Made by a program: the position numbers and the translations under genes. A stretch of DNA of 64,000 nucleotides, from contig NZ_CP114786.1 in NCBI RefSeq assembly GCF_027359675.1, forward strand, positions 3,756,501 to 3,820,500, in the 5' to 3' direction. Below the pieces are notes generated by a model. It did not search any database. It saw nothing but the letters and a program-made list of their open reading frames with translations, and was not told the origin of the DNA. This DNA is from Roseibium sp. Sym1. Lineage in GTDB: Bacteria > Pseudomonadota > Alphaproteobacteria > Rhizobiales > Stappiaceae. Below are positions 56,341-64,000 of this stretch, in pieces. Position 1 is the first letter of the stretch. Each line of letters begins with the position of its first letter.

Positions 56341-57486
56341 TCAGGCCGCGTCCGCTATGGTGACACGGTTGCGGCCGGCCTTCTTGGACTGGTAGAGCCC
56401 CTTGTCGACCGTCTTCAGAAGATCCGCCGAGGCGAGATCCTTGCCGTCGCCATGATAGACGCCGGCAGAGGCGGTCAGGCGGAAATCCTCCGGGGCGAAG
56501 TCGAAACGCAGACTTGAAATGTGCTCGCGCAGGCGATCGGCCACCTTGCAGGCGACGTTTCGGGAGACGCAGGGCAGGAGAACGGCGAATTCCTCGCCGC
56601 CAAGCCGCGCAAAACAGTCGTCCTGCCGCAGATGGGCCCTTATTTCCGAGCAGATCCTGACAAGGGCCTCGTCGCCGGCGACATGACCGAAGCGGTCGTT
56701 GACCTGCTTGAAATGGTCCAGGTCGAAATGGATCAAACCGAAATCCTCCCGGTTCGTGCCGTCGAGAATGCTTTCCAGGCGTGCCTGGAACTCCCGCCGG
56801 TTGAAGGCGCCGGTCAACGGGTCGCGCCGGGCGGCTTCCTCGTTGCGGCGGGCGACGAGCTCGAAGGAGAGCGCCAGGGTGAACGCTCCGGTCAGCGTGA
56901 CGAAGACCAGCGCGCACATCAGGTGAATGTCGAGGATCATGTCGGCGATCATGCCCGGACCCTGCGGTCCGCCGGAGACAAGGCCGTGTACGGTTCTCAG
57001 GACGCCTTCGGTGCCGAGGAAGAAAAACGCGAGGATCAGTCCGACCGGCGACAGCAAGCCGCGAAACGGCCCGGACGCATAAGCGCTGATGGTTGCGATC
57101 GACACGATCGTGAAGATGACGTTCGAGGCGATGTAGGCGAGCGCGTAGTTGGACAGCATGAACGCCGCAGCCGCGAGCACCAGATAGGCGGCAGACGGCG
57201 CCAGGAGGCTGGAGAGGCTGCAAGGCAGTTGCGCGATCTGGCGCGCAGCGCGCAGGTGAAATCCAAAGCCGAGCAGCAGCAGGGAGTTGGGGAGCAGATA
57301 AGCGGCCAGGACCGGCACATGTGCGTCCAGCGCGAAACACAGCAGGGCGGCGGCCAGCAAGGCGTTGGCAGCGGCCCAGCTCTGCCAGTGGCCGCGCGGA
57401 GAAACCTGGAAGGAGATCGCCAGGAAGGTGATGGCAAAGATCGACAGGAGCAGCACATTTGCAAAAAAGAGCGTCGATGGATCCAT
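56341..57486 (-). CDS. Membrane diguanylate cyclase (GGDEF)
   Basis: Makes cyclic di-GMP. The 381-residue protein has an N-terminal membrane region of six to seven helices (about residues 5-205) with no known sensor signature and a C-terminal GGDEF domain. The active site is LGGEEFAVLLP, and RQDD five residues before it is an intact RxxD inhibitory site, so product feedback is expected. GGAGA lies about eight bases before ATG 57486; an upstream GTG at 57513 is the alternative. A decayed copy of its first 80 codons lies upstream at 57826-58062. Confidence 0.92.
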   Translation of the reverse strand: MDPSTLFFANVLLLSIFAITFLAISFQVSPRGHWQSWAAANALLAAALLCFALDAHVPVLAAYLLPNSLLLLGFGFHLRAARQIAQLPCSLSSLLAPSAAYLVLAAAAFMLSNYALAYIASNVIFTIVSIATISAYASGPFRGLLSPVGLILAFFFLGTEGVLRTVHGLVSGGPQGPGMIADMILDIHLMCALVFVTLTGAFTLALSFELVARRNEEAARRDPLTGAFNRREFQARLESILDGTNREDFGLIHFDLDHFKQVNDRFGHVAGDEALVRICSEIRAHLRQDDCFARLGGEEFAVLLPCVSRNVACKVADRLREHISSLRFDFAPEDFRLTASAGVYHGDGKDLASADLLKTVDKGLYQSKKAGRNRVTIADAA

Positions 57487-57825
57487 CAGGGCAATCTCCG
57501 GGCCGTTGCCCACAACTCTGAAAAACGTCGTATCACCTTACGGAAGCAGGTCTTGCTATCCGGTTAGTTCGGGAAAAAAAACTTTCACTAAAATGGGAGG
57601 TTTGTCAGCAAACTTTTGTTTACCACCTTTGCGAATTGCGGCGAGGGCGCGAAATCGGCCCGATTGGCGGCAGATGTCCCCAGTTTGATGTGGATTACGT
57701 CCGCCGTGAGCGGAGGCAGGGCTGGCTGGGAATAGGAACAAACCGGTGCGATGACATGACTGGTCCCGCTGTAAGGCTGAACAAGCTGATGGGCGGCATG
57801 CCGATGGCAACTGACCTCGTCAAGA
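57487..57825. other. Intergenic region upstream of the cyclase gene
   Basis: No credible gene. It includes an A-rich run near 57568-57580 and the likely cyclase promoter. The right part continues into the decayed copy described next. Confidence 0.5.
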
Positions 57826-58062
57826 GAAGTGTGTTGTGTAGCAGTTAGGCGGTGAGGAAGGGCAGGTGCCGGTCGTGGACGAAGCACAGGTGGGCGGCGT
57901 GCATAGGGTACCGGCCACAGCCCGGCTGAGCTCGTGGCTGTGCGAGGGGATTTGGAATGCAACGGCAAGGCAGCAGATGGCAAAGCTCGACAACGGAAGC
58001 ACATTTGCAAAATAAAGTCTCGACGGATCTATCAGGGCAGTCTCCCGAAAAGACATCCTGTC
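57826..58062 (-). pseudogene. Decayed duplicate of the 5' end of the diguanylate cyclase gene
   Basis: On the minus strand the DNA GGAGACTGCCCTGATAGATCC copies GGAGATTGCCCTGATGGATCC at the start of the intact gene, with the ATG changed to ATA. The translation IDPSRLYFANVLPLSSFAICCLAVAF parallels MDPSTLFFANVLLLSIFAITFLAISF. A frameshift follows near 57906, and then LCFVHDRHLPFLTA, a stop codon and LLHNTLL parallel LCFALDAHVPVLAAYLLPNSLLLL. Similarity then fades. It is a non-functional tandem remnant. Confidence 0.85.
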
Positions 58063-58311
58063 TCGAAAATGACGCTGTGAAGTAATGGAAAAAATCGTTG
58101 CAATCCCGGCATCTGCTTTCAAGAAAATTTTGTCCAACGAGGAAGATGCTGATCAGATCTCATTCATTTTCAAGAATATTTTTTGTGTCGCGGTTGTAAA
58201 TGTGCTTGGAATCTGCCGCAAGTGCTGGTGTATTGCAGCCGCCGGGTGCTCGCTGAGATTGGTAGGCAGTTGGGCGGTGAAACTTGTCCAAATGGACTGG
58301 GTATTCAGGCG

Positions 58312-59556
58312 TTGACATACATTTATCGATTTTCCATTTGCCTCGCAATACTGGCAGCAATCCTGGTCGCAAGTGTTGCCGGCAGTCCGGTTGTTCTTGG
58401 GGTCTTGGCCGACGCAGGGAGCTCTTACGCGGCTTATCGACTGGCGCAACATTTCAACAATCAAGCGGACGTGAAGGACTACAATCCTGCTTCAGCGCTT
58501 CATTGGTATGAAGTAGCCGCAGAGTCGGGAAACCTAGACGCGCTCTATGAAATAGGTATGTTGCATTTTTCGGCGGCAGTAAAAAATCACTCCTACAAAA
58601 AAGCTTATGACAGTTTTCGTCAGGGAGCTGAGGCAGGTCATGTAGGGGCGGCGCATAATTTAGCAATTTTCTATGAATTTGGCCTTGGCGTTGAACAGGA
58701 TCTTTTTGCCGCGGAGCGCTGGTTTCAAAAAACGATTGCTCTGGGGAACCGGGAAACCGAACACAATCTGGTGTTGTTGTATGTCAACCATCCCAAGGAC
58801 TTCCAAGCGGATAAGGTCGAAAAAGCATTCATGGAACTCAGGAAGCAAGCCGATGCGGGCGACCCAAGCGCAGTAATGACGCTTGCACTGGCATTGATCG
58901 AAGGTGAATGGATCGAACAAAACGAAGAAAAAGGTTTGGCACTTTTGCATAAAGCAACGGAAACCATTCCGGATTTCGCCTTCTTGATGATTGGAGACTA
59001 TTACCTAAACAGGAACAATGGCGCTCCCGACTATGCCAAGGCGATGAAATATTTTGAGAAGTCTGTTGAGAGCGGAGGTGTCGTCGCCAACTATGAACTG
59101 GGCAAAATGTTCGAACATGGACTTGGCGTGGAAAGGAATTACTTCAAAGCCGCTAGGCTGTACAAGGCATCAATAGAGGGCAAGTACTTTCCCGGCTTGA
59201 TTTCACTCGGGCTGCTGTATTGCGATGGCAACGGCGTAGAACGTGACTATCACGAAGCAAACCGTCTGTTTCGTAGGGCCAAAGAGCTCGATCTACCGGG
59301 AGGTGCTGCTAGTGTCGGATGGATGCTGATTAACGGTTTCGGTGTCCCTGAGAACAAAGAAGCCGGGCTTCGCATGATCAAGGAAGCCGCCGACAATGAG
59401 GATTACTTCGGCACCTATTATTTCGCAAAGCTGCTGGAAGAAGGTGTGCTGGTTCCGCAGGACCACGAGCAAGCCGTAGAGCTCTATATCGTGTCCGCAG
59501 AGAAGGAAAACCAGCACGCAATCGCGGCGCTCAAAAGGTTGGGCATTCAACAGTGA
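58312..59556 (+). CDS. Sel1-repeat protein with N-terminal membrane anchor
   Basis: About 414 residues. A hydrophobic N-terminal segment (FSICLAILAAILVASVAGSPVVLGVLA) is followed by at least eight Sel1-like repeats of about 36 residues, for example AYRLAQHFNN, YYLNRNNGAPDYAKAMKYFEKS and LYCDGNGVERDYHEANRLFRRA. Such proteins scaffold signalling or envelope complexes. The start is uncertain: TTG 58312 places the anchor at the N-terminus, while the frame is open to 58183. Codon use is less GC-rich than in the flanking genes, suggesting recent arrival. It ends in a terminator. Confidence 0.78.
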   Translation: MTYIYRFSICLAILAAILVASVAGSPVVLGVLADAGSSYAAYRLAQHFNNQADVKDYNPASALHWYEVAAESGNLDALYEIGMLHFSAAVKNHSYKKAYDSFRQGAEAGHVGAAHNLAIFYEFGLGVEQDLFAAERWFQKTIALGNRETEHNLVLLYVNHPKDFQADKVEKAFMELRKQADAGDPSAVMTLALALIEGEWIEQNEEKGLALLHKATETIPDFAFLMIGDYYLNRNNGAPDYAKAMKYFEKSVESGGVVANYELGKMFEHGLGVERNYFKAARLYKASIEGKYFPGLISLGLLYCDGNGVERDYHEANRLFRRAKELDLPGGAASVGWMLINGFGVPENKEAGLRMIKEAADNEDYFGTYYFAKLLEEGVLVPQDHEQAVELYIVSAEKENQHAIAALKRLGIQQ

Positions 59557-59578
59557 CCGTCTTAGCTGCCGAACAAAT

Positions 59579-59606
59579 AGGCCGGGCATCGTTGCCCGGC
59601 CTTTTC
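59579..59606 (+). terminator. Terminator after the Sel1-repeat gene
   Basis: A 9-bp stem GGCCGGGCA/TGCCCGGCC with a short TCGT loop followed by TTTT, 23 bases after the stop codon and 24 before the end of the convergent ilvC. Confidence 0.88.
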
Positions 59607-59629
59607 GTCTGGTCGATGGGGCTTTTGGC

Positions 59630-61401
<1,772 letters not shown>

Positions 61402-61442
61402 GTCGGTCTGATCGGTCGGTTGTGGAGCGGATATTGTTGGTG

Positions 61443-61459
61443 AACCGTACGGTACGGTT
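61443..61459. promoter_or_regulatory. Operator palindrome of the TetR gene
   Basis: AACCGTAC-G-GTACGGTT has perfect 8-base arms around one central base. It lies 42 bases upstream of the TetR start, where an autoregulatory TetR operator is expected. Confidence 0.75.
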
Positions 61460-61678
61460 CGGGTTATGGCAAAGCTGAAGCGGCAGGTCAAGAGGGATTT
61501 TCAGGTCATTTTGAAATCGGGCGTCATGCGGGGAGAGCCGCAGATTTCATATGAGCCCTGACGTTTGCGTTAAGTATCGACAGGGTTTGCCCTTGATCGG
61601 GGTTGGACCTTCAGAATATCGTTCTGTGTCCATTTTCAATCAAAATAATAACCGCAAGAGTTCGTTGGGTGGCTTAAC

Positions 61679-62119
61679 ATGTTCAGATGGAAAAGGTTTG
61701 CATTCCTGCCGTTGCTCCTGGCGCTTGTTGTTGCCGGTGTTCCCCGTGCGGAAGCCGCGCAGCAGGTGACGGCCAAGATCGACCTGTCCGAGCAGCGGCT
61801 CTATCTTTATGTTGACGGCCGCCTGCGCGGCAAATGGCCGGTGTCGACAGCCCGCAAGGGCTATCGCACGCCGACGGGAAGCTGGCGTCCGACGCGGCTG
61901 GAGCGCGACTGGCATTCGCGCAAGTACAACTGGGCACCGATGCCCTATTCGGTGTTCTTCTACGGCGGCTACGCCATCCACGGCACCACCGACCTCAAGA
62001 ACCTCGGCCGCCCGGCCTCGCACGGCTGCATCCGACTGCATCCGAAAAACGCCGCGCGGCTGTTCAACCTTGTCCGCCAGGTCGGCCGCGGCAACGCACG
62101 GGTGGTGGTCACGCGGTGA
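61679..62119 (+). CDS. L,D-transpeptidase (YkuD domain)
   Basis: A 146-residue secreted enzyme that crosslinks peptidoglycan or attaches proteins to it. A signal peptide (FRWKRFAFLPLLLALVVAG, cleavage near AEA) is followed by a minimal YkuD domain. The catalytic block HGTTDLKNLGRPASHGCIRL has His101, His115 and the nucleophile Cys117. There is no LysM or other binding domain. ATG 61679 follows an AT-rich promoter region. Confidence 0.92.
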   Translation: MFRWKRFAFLPLLLALVVAGVPRAEAAQQVTAKIDLSEQRLYLYVDGRLRGKWPVSTARKGYRTPTGSWRPTRLERDWHSRKYNWAPMPYSVFFYGGYAIHGTTDLKNLGRPASHGCIRLHPKNAARLFNLVRQVGRGNARVVVTR

Positions 62120-62250
62120 GTGATTTGCCATCTTGCTAAGTCTTTTGGAGGCTACGTCAGTCGAATTTTGAAACATTAATTTGTGTATTTTTGATGCCGT
62201 GATTTAGAGTTGAACTGTCAAGTTATTCGTTTGATTTAGGGCCTTTTCAG

Positions 62251-64000
62251 ATGCTCAAGCTCGATTGTTCCTCGCCGGAGATGGCGTCCAAAAAAGCCGT
62301 GGAGGCCCTGGCGAAGACGGCCGTCAAGATCATCAAGGGCGACATGATCGGCACGGCCTTCGGGTTTTACGATGCATATAAAGCCTATGCGCCAAAAGAC
62401 CCGAGCCGGGAACAGATGGCCTTTATGTTTTGGCGGGCCGTCTTTTTCCTGAGTATCACCGATGCGCTGACCCGCAACCGGCTGGCACGGATGGCGCCGC
62501 CCGATCAGATCGAAAGTCACGCCACCTGGCTTCTGCAAACGGTGTTTAGCCCAGACAATCCAGAAACGTTCGACCTCTCACACTTGACAGAGCCAACCAC
62601 CTGGGCGCTCTACCAAGAATACCTGCGGCCTCGCTTTCCCGCCATTGTCTTCGCCCTGGAACCCGCTTCGGGTTTCTCGGAAGACGATCTAAAACACCAG
62701 CTGGACCTCAGTCTCCGGGCTAGCCTTTACAAGGTCTGGTCAGACGAACGGTTCAGCGCGTTTCAGGACTATATCTCGACGCTGAAAACCGACCCGGTCT
62801 TTGACGGTCTGATGCGGCGGCGGAAATGGCGGCGGCATTACGACTGGATCGAACAGAAACTCAGCGGCAAGGCCCTCTTCGGCCAGCCAGAGGACAGCGG
62901 CATAACGGTGCGCAGCGTCTATACGCCTTTGCGCTGCGCCTGGGAGGAGATTGAAGACATCCCGGGCGCGACGGAAGAGGACCCGCGCCGAAGCGACAGG
63001 CCTGGCAGGCGGCGCAAACGCATCGTTCACGTCGATTGGCTGGAAGACGCTTTGAAAACCTGGCTGGAGAGGACCGCAGGCACCGACAGTGACGACACGC
63101 TTCGGGTTCTGTCGGGCGGACCGGGCAGTGGCAAATCCACGGTCGCGCGAATTTTTGCGACAGATGTTGCCCATGAAGAAAGGGTCAATGTCTGTTTCAT
63201 AGAACTACAGCATCTCAATCTTTCCGGTGATTTGCGTTCCAGCCTAGTGTCGGAAATGACGCATGCACGCGAAGGCGTTGGACTTGGAGAAGACCCTATC
63301 AAGTGGCAAGATCAATTTGACGAACGACCGATCCTTTTTGTGTTTGATGGATTGGACGAATTGGTTAATCACGCCAAACTCGACGAAGACATTAGCCGCG
63401 ACTTCTTTCAGAAGGTGCGAAACTTCCTTCGAGACGTCAACCGGGGTAAAGCCCGCGCATGCGCTTTAGTGACCGGGCGACCAGGGGCTGTATCAATAGC
63501 GTTAAACAACGCTCATTTGAACTCCAGGGTACTGCTGGAAATGATGCCGTTATGCTCCTTGCGAGATCTCCAATATCTAAAATCAATGGGTATGGCCGAT
63601 GAGTTGGAGATAATTGATCGACTCGATTTGGTAGATCGAGATCAGCGATCAGAGTTTTGGTGCATTTGGTGCAAAGGCACAAAGCAGGAAAAAGCTGCTT
63701 TGCCTGGTGCGCTTGAAGTTAAACAACTAAACGCATTTACAGCCGAGCCATTACTTTTTTTCCTGTTGATCTTGTCCGGATATGCCACAGAACCAGACCA
63801 AGCCGCAGAAAACAAGAATGTAATATATCGTAAGATTTTTGAAGATGTTCATTCACGTGACGCAGAAAAACGGGCTTCACGCGGAGATGAGCAAATAACT
63901 CAAGATCAGTTTTTCGTCTTGATGGAATGTCTTGCTTTGGCCATCTGGCATGGAGGAGGGCGAACCGGGTCAGACGAAAAATTCGAAGCGATAAGAGATT
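62251..64000 (+). CDS. NACHT/STAND-type P-loop NTPase, cut by the window end
   Basis: The reading frame is open from ATG 62251 to the last base: 583 codons with no stop. Walker A is VLSGGPGSGKST (G289-T297). Walker B is ILFVFDGLDEL (D366, D369, E370), and the DGLDE form is the hallmark of NACHT and related STAND NTPases. A VTGRPGA segment about 70 residues on fits sensor 1. Residues 1-280 match no domain I recognise and could be an effector or signalling domain. The sensor part would lie beyond the window. The ribosome site is weak (TTAGGG nine bases upstream). Proteins of this design act in anti-phage defence. Confidence 0.75.
   Translation, partial: MLKLDCSSPEMASKKAVEALAKTAVKIIKGDMIGTAFGFYDAYKAYAPKDPSREQMAFMFWRAVFFLSITDALTRNRLARMAPPDQIESHATWLLQTVFSPDNPETFDLSHLTEPTTWALYQEYLRPRFPAIVFALEPASGFSEDDLKHQLDLSLRASLYKVWSDERFSAFQDYISTLKTDPVFDGLMRRRKWRRHYDWIEQKLSGKALFGQPEDSGITVRSVYTPLRCAWEEIEDIPGATEEDPRRSDRPGRRRKRIVHVDWLEDALKTWLERTAGTDSDDTLRVLSGGPGSGKSTVARIFATDVAHEERVNVCFIELQHLNLSGDLRSSLVSEMTHAREGVGLGEDPIKWQDQFDERPILFVFDGLDELVNHAKLDEDISRDFFQKVRNFLRDVNRGKARACALVTGRPGAVSIALNNAHLNSRVLLEMMPLCSLRDLQYLKSMGMADELEIIDRLDLVDRDQRSEFWCIWCKGTKQEKAALPGALEVKQLNAFTAEPLLFFLLILSGYATEPDQAAENKNVIYRKIFEDVHSRDAEKRASRGDEQITQDQFFVLMECLALAIWHGGGRTGSDEKFEAIRD

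Noticed and set aside
58085..58315. 76-codon plus-strand frame upstream of the Sel1 gene
   Set aside because: No ribosome site or recognisable family, and it overlaps the alternative upstream part of the Sel1 frame; kept only as a remote possibility.

Overview
The window is a GC-rich piece of an alphaproteobacterial chromosome, most likely from the Rhizobiales/Hyphomicrobiales side (a Stappia/Roseibium-like marine genus would fit; this is inference). Support comes from a circularly permuted, two-piece type tmRNA gene next to an alpha-type sspB, the small DUF4169 and ribbon-helix-helix genes, an AsmA protein that starts with a non-ATG codon, and intergenic palindromes of kinds common in this group. 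No rRNA, tRNA, CRISPR array or intact insertion sequence was seen.

Bases 1-11700 hold housekeeping genes: ligA, a flavin monooxygenase, uvrD, a TPR lipoprotein-like or secreted protein, prmA, a DUF1127-like small protein, an aminopeptidase P and a phytanoyl-CoA dioxygenase-like enzyme. A 300-base non-autonomous element with 33-base terminal inverted repeats sits exactly at the stop codon of a clcA-type chloride transporter (11691-11990). Bases 11988-24000 carry clcA, a thioesterase, a D-lactate dehydrogenase-like flavoenzyme, asmA, two small genes, sspB and ssrA (substrate tag and tag-reading adaptor side by side), thyA, and a CueO-like copper oxidase with a CueR-type promoter.

Bases 24000-36000 carry a serine hydrolase, two palindromic repeats, a family 1 glycosidase with a LacI-type operator, DUF2461 and TfoX-like genes, folA, the membrane proteolysis operon hflK-hflC-DUF2065-degP, and serB/miaA back to back. 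Bases 36176-44377 form the main accessory block: six minus-strand genes in one tight run (spike-like protein, DUF2169 with pentapeptide repeats, a second pentapeptide protein, DUF4150 PAAR-like tip, DUF3540, TPR/glycosyltransferase-fold protein). This is the gene set of a type VI secretion cargo or tip-loading module, here without the secretion machine itself.

Bases 44800-57500 carry leuA with a leucine-rich leader peptide and attenuator, a DUF899 gene, an ArsR/SRPBCC pair facing a glutathione S-transferase, a PhzF protein, a GNAT-Nudix fusion, pirin, an ABC exporter with an acetyltransferase gene inserted between its two subunits, a D,D-carboxypeptidase lipoprotein and a diguanylate cyclase. 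Upstream of the cyclase is a decayed second copy of its 5' end, followed by a less GC-rich Sel1-repeat gene.

The right end has ilvC, a TetR regulator with a clear palindromic operator, an L,D-transpeptidase, and a truncated NACHT-type P-loop NTPase that runs off the window. The last is a STAND-family protein of the kind used in anti-phage defence; with the secretion cargo block it is the most promising lead.
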